DNA of 64,000 nucleotides from NCBI GenBank assembly GCA_022575985.1, contig JAKSXM010000231.1, forward strand, positions 4,900,501 to 4,964,500, read 5' to 3'. Source of the stretch: Anagrus nilaparvatae (lineage: Eukaryota; Arthropoda; Insecta; Hymenoptera; Mymaridae). The position numbers and the translations under genes are program-made. The notes below the pieces were generated by a model that saw only the letters and a list, made by a program, of their open reading frames with translations, ran no database searches and was not told the DNA's origin. Below, piece after piece: positions 33,409 through 43,761 of the stretch. Position 1 is the first letter of the stretch. Each line of letters opens with the position of its first letter.

Positions 33409-34900
33409 ACCGGTGAAATTTCACAACCATTATGGAATTAAGACCTAATTTTTTTTTCAAAAATTTTTTCATCAAAAAATCTCAAACTACTTTTTTTTTT
33501 TTTTAATTTGGATGTAATACCTCATTTATTACCACGAAAGTACCTATATTTGAAAGTACGATTTTTACTCGATATCTCGAATCTGATAACTAATTTTTTG
33601 AAAATTTTTTTCCCAAAATTTTTTTCATAAAAAAATACAAAAAATACCAATTTTTTTTTTCTTTACGGACGCAGTACTTAATTTATTTCTGTGGAAGTAC
33701 TAGTTTTAGAAATATCGTTTATAGCATTTTTTTGGATCTGATACTTAATTTTTTTAAAATTTTTTTCTCAAAATTTTTGTTGCCAAAAAATACAAAAAAT
33801 GCCAAAATTTTTTTTTTTTTAGGACGTAATACTTAATTTTTTTCTATGAAAGTACTAATATCTGAAAATATTGTAACCGGTGATATTTCACAACCATTAT
33901 GAAATTAAGACCTAATTTTTTTTTCCAAAATTTTTTCATCAAAAAATCTCAAACTATTTTTTTTTTTTTTTTAATTTGGATGTAATACCTAATTTATTTC
34001 CATGAAAGTACTTATATTTGAAAGTACGATTTTTACTCGATATCTCGAATCTGATAACTAATTTTTTGAAAATTTTTTTCTCAAAATTTTTTTCACAAAA
34101 AAATACAAAAAAAACTTAATTTTTTTTTATTTTTGGATGTAGTACCTAATTGATTTCTATGAGAGTACTAGTTTTAGAAATATCGTTTATAGTAATTTTT
34201 TGGACCTGAAACTTAATTTTTTCCAAAATTTTTTTCTCAAAATTAAAAAATCAAAAAAATTAAAAAATCTGTAATATTTTTTTTTTTTTAGTGTAATACT
34301 TCCTTTAATTCCATGAAAGTACTAATATTTGAAAATTTTGCAATCGGTGGTATTTAACAACCATTATGGAATTAAGATCTAATTTTTTTTTCAAAAATTT
34401 TTTCATCAAGAGATTTCAAAATACTTTTTTTTTTTTTTAATTTAGGTGTAATATCTCATTTATTTCCATAAAAGTACTTATATTTGAAAGTATGGTTTTT
34501 ACTCGATATCTCAAATCTGATAATTAATTTTTTGAAAATTTTTTTCCCAAAAAAATACAAAGAATACCAAATTTTTTTTTTGTTCGGACGTAGTACCTAA
34601 TTAATTTCTATGAGAGTAATAGTTTTAGAAAACTTATTCATAGTAATTTTTTGGATCTGATACCGAATTTTTTCAAAATTTTTTTCTCAATATTAATAAA
34701 ACATAAAAATTAAAAAATCTGTAATATTGTTTTTTTTTTAAGTGTAATACCTAGTTTATTGAAAATTTTTTTCTAAAAATTTGTTAAATAAAAAACATTA
34801 AATCACAGCAACATTTTTTTTCTTATAAAATACGGTATTTAACTTTTTTTTTATGAAATACTGATATCTCAAATTATAATTTTTATTAGATAAAATAGAC
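33409..34900. repeat. three tandem copies of a 467-bp higher-order repeat
   Basis: The marker A(C/T)CGGTG(A/G)(A/T)ATTT(C/A)AC followed by AACCATTATG occurs at 33409, 33876 and 34343, exactly 467 bp apart both times. Each large unit consists of about three related subunits of about 155 bp, each with GTA(A/G)TAC(C/T)TAATTT..TTTC..GAAAGTACTA. The third copy degrades after about 34760. It lies between the two frames of the LTR element, where pol would be expected. Confidence 0.8.
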
Positions 34901-34922
34901 CATTATAAATATTTTGCTATTG

Positions 34923-35768
34923 TTAATGAGGAACCATAGTGCCAATCACTTGGCAGCGTTTTTTTTCTAACTTCCCTAACTTCTTGTTGGCTTGACTAAT
35001 TTCCGAATCTTCCAGCATTGGTTGCATGTTTTTAGATATAGATGGATTTGAAGTCATCCTTGTCAGGCTTGAACTTTCAAGTTTATCAAGAATTTCATAT
35101 TGTTGCTCAGGATGGAAAATTCCTTTTAGTTGGGTATCTTCTATCCTTATTACCTTTAAATTAGCTTGCATCGCGCTGCTACTGCTATTTGATATACCAT
35201 GGTAACTAATGTCCGAATTTGACCGCGTTCCGCTAATATTATTTTGTGAACTTGCGACTTCTGGTATCGGCTCATGTATACTCTGTGGATTCGTCGCGTA
35301 AAGGTGAGCACTTGCAAAACTGTTTTTAAAAGGTGCAACAATTTTTCCTAATTCTTGGCTTAGAAAATTATTAGTAAAATATTTAAAGTATTGATTTTTT
35401 GCTAATTTCTCAAAAAGGGTTGCATTTTCTATTGTCGTTCTTACATAGTTTTCTTTATTCCAGTTGAATTCAATAATGTTTGGTGGCCAAATGGGTGACT
35501 GGTCCCATGGTCTTCTATCCCGTAGGTCACACCACTCATAAGGTGCACACGGATCCTTCAACAGCATTAAATACCTAAAAAGTCTGTCTTGGACTACTTC
35601 AGGTATCCCATCAGAAGCTAAAGCTAACTCATCCATTTTTTGACAAAACGTAATGAACTGCATATTCTTAATGGTATGCCTCAGCTCCTGTACTTCCTTA
35701 CGGTTCTCATAAGCCAACCTATTGTCGGACTGATGAGTCATAATTAAATAAATTTCTTGCGAATCCAT
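34923..35768 (-). CDS. gag-like open frame of the LTR element
   Basis: A 281-codon frame starting at ATG 35768, the first long frame after the primer-binding site and 1.7-kb leader, where gag is expected. The N-terminal half is charged and helical (ENRKEVQELRHTIKNMQF), followed by WCDLRDRRPWDQ and a Ser-rich linker. I see no CCHC knuckle or major homology region, so assignment as gag rests on position only. An alternative is a captured host fragment. The composition is clearly coding-like compared with its flanks, and the frame is intact. Confidence 0.45.
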   Translation of the reverse strand: MDSQEIYLIMTHQSDNRLAYENRKEVQELRHTIKNMQFITFCQKMDELALASDGIPEVVQDRLFRYLMLLKDPCAPYEWCDLRDRRPWDQSPIWPPNIIEFNWNKENYVRTTIENATLFEKLAKNQYFKYFTNNFLSQELGKIVAPFKNSFASAHLYATNPQSIHEPIPEVASSQNNISGTRSNSDISYHGISNSSSSAMQANLKVIRIEDTQLKGIFHPEQQYEILDKLESSSLTRMTSNPSISKNMQPMLEDSEISQANKKLGKLEKKRCQVIGTMVPH

Positions 35769-36907
35769 ATTTTAAATTTTATAAAAATTAAATTTTGTTT
35801 TAATTTTTATCGCTTAGCTTTAGCTCAAGCGCTCACCCCTCCCTTAAAAAAAAGTAGGTAGTTAAAAAAAAATCTAGAAAATTTTCGCAGTGTACATGAA
35901 ATTTTAATTTTAATTTCCTAGTAAAAACGCGAAAAGTTTTCCCAGTGTAGATTATAAAAAATGCGATATTTTTAATAATTAATTGTTCCTATTTTTCTTA
36001 AATTTTGCCGCAAAGTTTTTGGAGTCAAACTTTAAGGCTATTTTTGGCTGGGGGAGAAATTTTTATGAGGATAAGAGGAAATTATGTATAGTGAAATTTT
36101 TGGAAATTAATTTTATAATTGTAATATAATTATAAATATTAATATATTTTATATTATTCAATTTTTAAAAATATACTATACCGTAAATAAATATTGCTAA
36201 AAACTGGCATTTGAGAATATAATTTGTTACTTCAATTTAATATGTCAATAAAGCCTATAATTTATAATTAAAGATCTTTATTATACTTTTTTAGAGTACT
36301 ATTTTTAATTTAATTTTAGTAAAAATGTTCTACTCCTTTAAATAATAAAAAAAAATAATACTACTCCTTTTAAAATATTTTACCTTTCTTTAAAAATTTA
36401 CTACAAAGAAAAATAATTTATTAATGAATTTTTATTTTAATTCTTGGTATTATTATTTAAAAAAAATTAAGTTCTTAGAAAAAATGTTATTATAATATGT
36501 ATTTGTTTATCATAATATACTATGCACTATAATATTCTCGCATACGGCACACTTCATTCATACTCGTTATACGGTGAAAAGTTGCTTTTTTATACTTATT
36601 TATTGACATTAATTTGAGCCTCAGAATTTATTATTATTTTTTTTTTTAAACTAGGCTGCTTACAAATTTATATATTTATTTTCTTTATTTAATATTTTTG
36701 TGCTATGTTCACGTAAATTTTTTTTATTAATTTGGGTCTGGGTGTCGTAATTAAAAAGGGAATTTTTGAATTTGTTTAATAATTTTTTTTTTTTTTTTTA
36801 TTTTATCAAAAAATCAAATTTTAAAATGTTGTGGAATGTTCCATATATATATATATATTACAATATAAAAATGTATATAATTAAATTTACTCTTTGTAGC
36901 ATCCTCA

Positions 36908-37022
36908 AAATCTATAAATACTCCGTATCCACAAAATTTATAAATACTCCGTATCCACAAAATTTATAAATACTCCGTATCCACAAAATTTATAAATACT
37001 CCGCATCCACAAAATTTATAAA
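36908..37022. repeat. 26-bp tandem repeat in the leader
   Basis: TATAAATACTCCGTATCCAC plus AAAATT is repeated four times with a single T-to-C change in the last copy. The small open frame over it is a repeat artefact. Confidence 0.9.
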
Positions 37023-37275
37023 TACAATATTACCTGCGCGCGTGCACGTTTATTGCATAAGAATATCTCTTAAATATTTTTTTGTATATCTTCCGAAAGA
37101 AAAAAAAATTCAATTTTGTTTATTAATAATAATAATATTTTAATTTATTAATTAATTATTATTTTTAATTAATAGTTAGTTATTATTTATTTGAGTTTAA
37201 CTTAAAAAATTTTGCAAATAATCTTATGCTGAAATATTGCGCGTGCGCTGGCAAAAATGAGGGAACGCAAAAAGA

Positions 37276-37503
37276 AGCGCCACTTATAACTTTTATAAAA
37301 ATGGCGGTTTTATATCGCGCAGATTATTATTTATGAAATTAATTTTTTTATATTTAATTATGTATTTCTGAGCCCACAGAACGTTGAGGCGCCACTTATA
37401 TTGTATTATGGCAATGGCGGTTTTATACCGCGCAGATTACTTTTAAATTGACTTTTTATGTTTAATTAATTTATTTCTGAGCCCACAGAACGTTGAGGCG
37501 CCA
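37276..37503 (-). repeat. tandem duplication of the primer-binding-site region
   Basis: Three copies of a unit containing TATAA(A/G)TGGCGC(C/T) and GTTCTGTGGGCTCAG occur 112 and 109 bp apart (PBS words at 37497-37503, 37388-37394 and 37276-37282; the last is weaker). Only the copy two bases from the LTR is correctly placed to prime synthesis. An ATGGCGG/ACCGCCAT block also repeats. Confidence 0.8.
37497..37503 (-). promoter_or_regulatory. primer-binding site, tRNA-Lys type
   Basis: On the minus strand, TGGCGCC lies two bases after the 5' LTR end and continues TCAACGTTCTGTGGGCTC. Insect tRNA-Lys gives TGGCGCCCAACGTGGGGCTC, so the primer is probably tRNA-Lys with small indels in the distal part. 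This fixes the element's orientation. Confidence 0.75.
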
Positions 37504-37505
37504 TT

Positions 37506-38642
37506 TATAACGAGGATTTTTAATTAAATAAATAATTTTGATAATATACATACATATATATTTATTAATATATTTATTCTTTAAGAGCGCCTTTTAATAA
37601 ATATATGTATGTATAATTATTTAGTAGTAGTAATGATAATAAAATAGGGGGAAATTTACCTTCGTTATTCAGCTAGCTCGGCATAAGAAACATCTCACTC
37701 GGCAAGTGGGGGAGTTCTAAGAAATAGGTATTTATGTGGGGAAATATTATTATATGTGAACATGCACTTACACTAAATGAATTAAACACTTATTTATTTA
37801 TTATAAAATATTTAAATGATGCTTTATTAATAATTTTATATTGCCTGGTAGGCTTTTGAACAAAATAAAAAAAATGTAATACGAAATAATATTAAATACT
37901 AAAATAATAAACCCGCGTGGCTTTACATATAATATTCGCGATCCGCGCGCAATCACACATACACACACTTTACGATACCGCGCTGATGTAATATCTGCTG
38001 CCTGAATCGTCTACTTGTGGATGATGTCTTCGTTGCGTCTGCCCAGATGCTGCTTTATTATGTAGGCTTGTGGATGCTGGTGCAGGATTAAATCTACTGC
38101 TGTCGGCTATCTCACTTCACACGATTGAGTTTTTATTTAATATTTGAATATTTTCGCTGTGGCGACCGTAGTCGGTTAATTAATATAATTTATTAATTTA
38201 TATAAATTTAGGCTTCACTTTCAATAATTATCACTTTATAAATAATTATTTAATTTATTTTTAAAAAATGGCTCCAAGGCAACACGCGTGTCTTTACCAG
38301 GATTTTGGCACATGGAGGTGCGAAACCGTGAACTGCTCTATGGACATCGCGCGTGACTTCGCGGTCCAGAGCTAAAACCGGAATGCTCGTTTTGCAAAGG
38401 AAACGGCATGGTCTTCTTTTACAGCGCCGTGCGGCTGATTCTATAAATCATTATCAGTCGATATGTAAATCTATAAATTTTATTGATCGGTGCTGCTTTT
38501 ATTAATTCTATATTTAAATATTTTTGAACTAAAAATAATATTTTTCAAATTTGATTGTTGCTATGTGTGTATGTATGTTTGCAAATATTAAATAATTTAA
38601 TATTTAATATTTGCTTGTAACGGGCAAAAATGCCTCGTTACA
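37506..38642 (-). repeat. 5' LTR (right copy)
   Basis: Promoter-bearing LTR for the minus-strand element. The GC-rich core (38270-38440: CATGGAGGTGCGAAACCGTG and neighbours) matches 31010-31190 base for base as far as I can read. TTGG follows at 38643-38646. Confidence 0.88.
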
Positions 38643-41259
38643 TTGGTTGGTTTTATTCTTTTGGTATGAGTGTCACCTTTCATACGCCATAAACCAAAAT
38701 TTTTTATCACTAATTATTTCATCACTATAGCCAATTTACCAAATAGTCATTTTTTGCTAAAAACAACTAATTTTTAAAATGCTGCCAAATTTGTAATTTC
38801 TGACGTAAATGGGTTTTATAGTTCTGAAAAAATTAGTACAATCTTCAAGTTTCCAAAAATTTTTTATTCGTCTCATTTCCTTGATTCGTTTTTGAGAAAT
38901 GGCTCTTCAAAGTTAACATTTAGTATAGGCCTGGAGCATGGTTTTATTTGCGATTTTTTTTTAAAGTATGTCCATGGAATTTTTCGACGATATATATAGT
39001 TTTTGGGGTCGCTGATTCCAAATCCGAAGTCCGTTTTGACCTAACCTGGTCCAATTTTACGTAATTGCCCATTTTCGGTCATTTTTAACGTTTTTTTACC
39101 ATTTTTTGTTAAAATTTTTAATATATTACCATTTTTCTCACACTACATTAATGTTTTTTGGGTTTCTATACCTAATTATCAAATAATATAGTATATCTAT
39201 TCATACAAAAAAATGGTAGCCCATAATAGGGATTCGTAGGCTATTTTTCACGCTTTTTGGGCTAATTTTAGCTATTTTTATGAAGTAATACCAATTTTTA
39301 TCTACAGCTTCTGTTTTTTGAGTATTTTAAGGTAGTTAAATACAAATATTATTTTTAATTTATCTAAAAACGCCGCAGTAGCCCATAATAGGCACTTATA
39401 GGCTGTTTTTAACGTTTTTGGGGTAATTTAAGCTATTTTTATGAAATAATACCAACTTTTTTCTACAGCTTGTGGCTTTCGGGTCACTAAACGCAAATAA
39501 CACATCTTTTTTTAACAAATAATGTCCAGTGGCCCATAATAGGCGATTCACGGGTATTCTCATTCTTTTAATGGTATATTATAACACGTTACTTTTTTTA
39601 AACGAGTAATGTTATGAATTTATAATTTTATAATTATAATTTTATAATTACAAAAAACGGACAAAACATTTGCAAGTATTAAAACTATTTTTTTTTAAAT
39701 TCTGAAAAATTAATCCAAAACTGCCTATTGTGGGCTAGTAGTCCGTTTTTTGTAATTATAAAATTATAAATTTATAGCACTACTCGTTTAAAAAAAGTAA
39801 CGTATTATAAAATACCATTAAAAGGATGAGAATACCCGTGAATCGCCTATTATGGGCCACTGGACATTATTTGTTAAAAAAAAATGTGTTATTTGCGTTT
39901 AGTGACCCGAAAGCCACAAGCTGTAGAAAAAAGTTATTATTATTTCATAAAAATAGCTAAAATTAGCCCAAAAAGCGTGAAAAATAGCCTAAGAATCCCT
40001 ATTATGGGCTACCACTTTTTTTTGTATGAGTAGATATACTATATTATATGATAATTAGGTATAGAAACCCAAAAAACATTAGTGTAGTGTGAGAAAAATG
40101 GTAATATATTAAAAATTTTAACAAAAAATGGCAAAAAAACATTAAATCATCGCAATTACGCGAAATTGGACCAGGTTAGGTCAAAACGGACTTCGGATTT
40201 GGAATCAGCGACCCCAAAAACTTAATATACCGTCGAAAAATTCCATGGACATACTTTTAAAAAAAATTGCAAATAAAACCATGCTCCAGGCCTATACTAA
40301 TTAAAAATGAGCTTTTTAAAAAATCGTTAAATTGGGACTGTGTGACTTCAAATTATCATATCTATTTAAGAAATAATTGAAAAGGGTAAAATAAAGAAGT
40401 TTTGGAAATTTGAAGCTTGTACAAATTTTTTGAGACCTAAAAAACCCATTTTTGTCAAAAATTACAAATTTGGCAGCAATTTAAAATTGGTCATTTTTAG
40501 CCAAAAATGACCGTTTGGTTAATTGGCTATAGTGATGAAAGAATTAGTGATATTAATTTGGTTAACTTGTGAGATTTTGGCGTTTTGTTGAAAATTCACA
40601 AAAAGAAACCCTATTTTATAACATTGAGCCCTGCGTTTGCCCCAGAAGGCCCATTGGAATGAACGGAAGGTAGTCAGCATGTTTTTTCAACATAATAAAC
40701 TTATCCATAAACATTTGGTGTAATTTGGTTTTCCGAATGTATTGAACTCCCCTTGTTAAATCTTTTACAAAAATAAAGCATATTTTTAGTAATTTTTATT
40801 TTCTCTCCTTTTTTAAGCTCCGAAAATTTTTATTTGATTTTAATTAACTTTTTCCTCTTTTGCCTTAGATTTTTTTAACTTAGAAATCAAACAAAAGAAT
40901 TCTAATTTTTTTGTTAAACAATTGTTAATATTTATGTACGTAAAAAATGTTAGATATTAAAAAATTTATTTAATATTAAAATTTTTTTTTAGTTCATTTC
41001 AATTGTGGCTTGTATACAAAATTTGAAATTCCTAAACAAAGTTTTTACGGCTTTAAAATAACTTTTGAGATGAGAATACCTTCTCTAATGCCATTTAGAT
41101 ATTTTAGTGTTAATACAAAAATTTTATGCCAAAATTAGTTTTTACTCGTATATGAGTTTAGGAACGAAAAAATAAGGTAAACTTGTACTTACCCCTTAGT
41201 TTCGGAAATATTGTTTTTAGGCTTATAAATACTCAAATCTAGCAGTCGTAAATTTACAA

Positions 41260-41490
41260 ATGCAAAATCGTAAATTTACCATAAAAATCGTAAATTTACG
41301 ATTTGGTGGTAATATTACGATTTTGTCGTAAATTTACGATTTCAAAATCTTAAAATTACAAAAAAATCGTAAATTTACGATCGATCGTAAAATTACGATT
41401 TAAATGGTAAATTTACGATTTTTTTAGTAAATTTACGACAAAATCGTAATTTTACGATTTAATTTTTATTATTTCGTAAATTTACCATCG
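41260..41490. repeat. subterminal array of TCGTAAATTTACGA words, right arm
   Basis: Mirror image of 28655-28895, with alternating CGTAAATTTACGAT and CGTAAAATTACGATT words up to the CAGTG end at 41506. Confidence 0.8.
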
Positions 41491-41849
41491 GGTATTTTTA
41501 ACAGTGTAGTACCTGATATTGAAGTAGTAGGGCTCAAATTCAGTGAGTCCAAGTTAAAAAAATCTTCATCTTTAAGTTTGGAACATTTAAAACTTTTATT
41601 TACATCGTGTTTACTGAAATTAATTAAGTATTAAAATTTAATTTTTATTTTTATTTTTTTAGGTTTTAAATAAAAAAGTGGACGTATAAAAAAAATTACA
41701 TTGTAATATAAACTTCTGCTCGTCGAGAAAATTGTAGTGGGTATTTATGTACAGTTAATTTAGAGTTACGCAGAAGTTACATAAGATTCAAAAAAAATTA
41801 AAATAATTAAAATTTTAATTCAAATTCATAAATTCACCGCAACGTTTAT

Positions 41850-42400
41850 CTTGTGGTGAACTCTATCCTGCTTTACGGATCGGAAATCTGATCGGATATC
41901 ACCAAAAGTGCAAAGTACAGAAAGAAAATTTCTTCTGTACAACGGCAAGTGGCTTTGAGGATCACGTGCGCATATAATATGGTTTCCCTAGTGGCAAAAG
42001 AGGTGGTATCGGTCATACCTATCGACCTACTAGTATTGGAGCGGAAATACGTCTACGAAAGCGTAGAGGAGCACAAAACGGCTGCCACTCGTGTCCGCTC
42101 TAGAACACTATGATCGAATGGCAAGAACGATGGAATAGCGACTTAAAGGCCTGGTGGATGCACACACTAATTTCAGATTTGCAGGCATGGATAGGGTGAC
42201 AGCGTGGGGAGGTGGACTTTTACCTCACCCAGTTTTTAACAGGTTACGGAGACTTTCGTTATCTGCTGAAAAGTGGCACAGGGTAGCAACAGGCCAGTGT
42301 TTGCACTGCCCAGGCAAGGAGAGCACAGCAGAGCACACATTCTTGGGCGTCCGCCCTTCCTGATTTGGAAGTCGGAGAAGGTGATCCCATAATAACAACT
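41850..42400 (+). pseudogene. 3' fragment of an R1-like LINE ORF2
   Basis: Plus-strand translation, across frameshifts, gives VVNSILLYGSEIW, then YRKKISSVQRQ, SVIPIDLLVLERKYVYESVE and, further on, HRVATGQCLHCPGKESTAEH. These match the C-terminal part of the LINE at 55756-59260 (IPIDLLALERKFIYESVDE, CLHCPGVEDTVEH). The zinc-knuckle region is recognisable but several stops and shifts are present. No reverse transcriptase core, poly(A) tail or duplication was found, so it is an old fragment. GC content is above the surroundings. Confidence 0.75.
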
Positions 42401-43311
42401 TAAACTGCTAATATGTATAAATGCAACCAATATGTATTGAACATCGAAACATGGAACATGCTAATTGCTCTTAACAATACATAAATAATATTACAATTTC
42501 TTTATATGTGCATTTCTACGAGAAAGTACTTTTTATGAGCACCAAAAATGAAGAAAAAAAAATTTACGAGGCCGCGACTGCCACCATGATTTTCTGGTAG
42601 TTTGAACTCTATAAAATGCAAAAAAAAAGCGTGAACACGAAATCGTCGATGGATGCCAAAAAGATTTTGCTACTTTTATGTCAAAAACCGTGTTTTTCGT
42701 ATCTGAGCTACCTTAAAATTACAAAATAACTTTTTAGATAAATAAAATTTTTTTAAAATAAATTTTCTAAATAAAATTTTTTAAAGGTAAAAAATGTGAT
42801 TGCCAGGGAAAAATCACTTCAGAAAAAAAAAACTTTTCTTTTTCCGATGAAATTTAGCCAAGTTATCGTCAATTTAAGATTTTACTCGAATTTGTCTTAA
42901 AAAATATATTGAAGTTCTATATTGAAAAATGCCTGATTCTAAACTTTAAACATGCAGTACTCGCTTGATTTTCATCGTAAAATAATAATTTTTTAATATA
43001 AAAATTTAAAAAATTAAATTTTATGCATCATATGTTTAAATAGTATATAAAAAAATAAGTATGAATGAGAGTACTTTTTAATTGTAGTACTTTTGATTGA
43101 TGAAATAAACATTTTTATTTTTTTGAATACTTTTTTAAGTCTTGAACTTATACAAAATAAAAACAGTTTTTTTATTTTTAACTAGAAAATTTTATTAATT
43201 AGAATCAATCGATAAGGTACATAATTATATTTACACAAAATTAAAGTTACTAATTAAATTTAAAATTAATTTAAAAAAATTTTAAATTGACAGAAAATTA
43301 TAAAAATTTAT
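42400..43311. other. gene-free AT-rich stretch
   Basis: Long A and T runs without a supported open frame. Nothing recognisable apart from simple-sequence tracts. Confidence 0.4.
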
Positions 43312-43342
43312 AACCGGTTTGTGTAACTACACAATTAACGAG

Positions 43343-43591
43343 CATGGAACATGTTTACTCATAATAGTAATAAATCCAAAAACGGAAATTACAATAAATC
43401 CTGAAATATATACTATCCTAAATCCATAAACTCATGATAGTCCCTAAATCAAAAATATTTTAAGTCCATTTCCCCCCCCCCCCCTAAAATCGTCACTTTT
43501 TCACCCCAACCCCCTAAAAGCATCACTTTTTCACCCCCCCTCCTTCCAAGCCAAACTTTTTCAAATATTCCATCCAATGAACATGTTCCAT
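43343..43591. repeat. MITE-like repeat, copy 2, with poly-C tract
   Basis: Second copy of the repeat at 25485-25670, starting CATGGAACATGTTTA and ending TGAACATGTTCCAT. It carries an insertion of C-rich units (a run of about 14 C at 43471, then ATC(G/A)(T/C)CACTTTTTCACCCC twice). The outer homology reaches back to about 43312. Confidence 0.6.
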
Positions 43592-43604
43592 CTTAATAAA
43601 AAAC

Positions 43605-43750
43605 CTATGCATTAACTTCGATGGTTAACGCAATTCATTAATATACTTCTGTTTCTAATGCATTTACGAGTCATCAGAAGTTTATTGCTTTGCGTTAACC
43701 ACTCTGGTTAATGCAATGCGTTAAAAACTTAGATTAATGCATTTTATCCG
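43605..43750. repeat. TTAATGC/GCGTTAA-rich block
   Basis: Words such as GGTTAACGCAAT, TAATGCATTT and GCGTTAA recur in both orientations. A second, denser block lies at 46195-46375, including near-tandem GATTAATGCGTAAGTGC. These two flank the Ginger-like element at a distance. Confidence 0.5.
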
Positions 43751-43761
43751 TACAATGTATA

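Larger units (their letters stand above)
30247..38642 (-). mobile_element. non-autonomous LTR retrotransposon in minus orientation
   Basis: Two LTRs of 1180 and 1137 bp enclose 6.1 kb. On the minus strand the 5' LTR is the right copy. It begins TGTAACGAGGC and ends CCTCGTTATA, so the LTR tips are inverted. Two bases after it comes a primer-binding site. A purine tract (AGCGGGGAGCT) precedes the 3' LTR. The interior holds one gag-like and one unassigned frame, tandem repeats and no protease, reverse transcriptase or integrase motifs. It therefore depends on enzymes from another element, as in LARD-type derivatives. A 4-bp TTGG duplication dates the insertion after the surrounding foldback element. 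The LTR copies differ mainly by short indels. Confidence 0.85.
28641..41506. mobile_element. CACTG-ended giant foldback element, interrupted by an LTR retrotransposon
   Basis: The left end CACTGTTAAAAATACCCGAT is matched in reverse at 41506, both next to TA. The left arm is 28641-30246 continuing at 38647 to about 39660; the right arm is about 39690-41506. Without the LTR element the two arms pair over most of about 4.5 kb. The centre has mirrored blocks such as GCCCATAATAGGCGATTCAC. Each arm starts with a subterminal array of TCGTAAATTTACGA words. CACTG ends with a short TA duplication fit the CMC (CACTA/Mirage/Chapaev) group. No transposase frame survives, so it is non-autonomous. Confidence 0.8.

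Noticed and set aside
33213..33416. Frame ending in alternating Val-Cys residues
   Set aside because: Product of translating the GT microsatellite; it also overlaps the opposite-strand frame of the LTR element.
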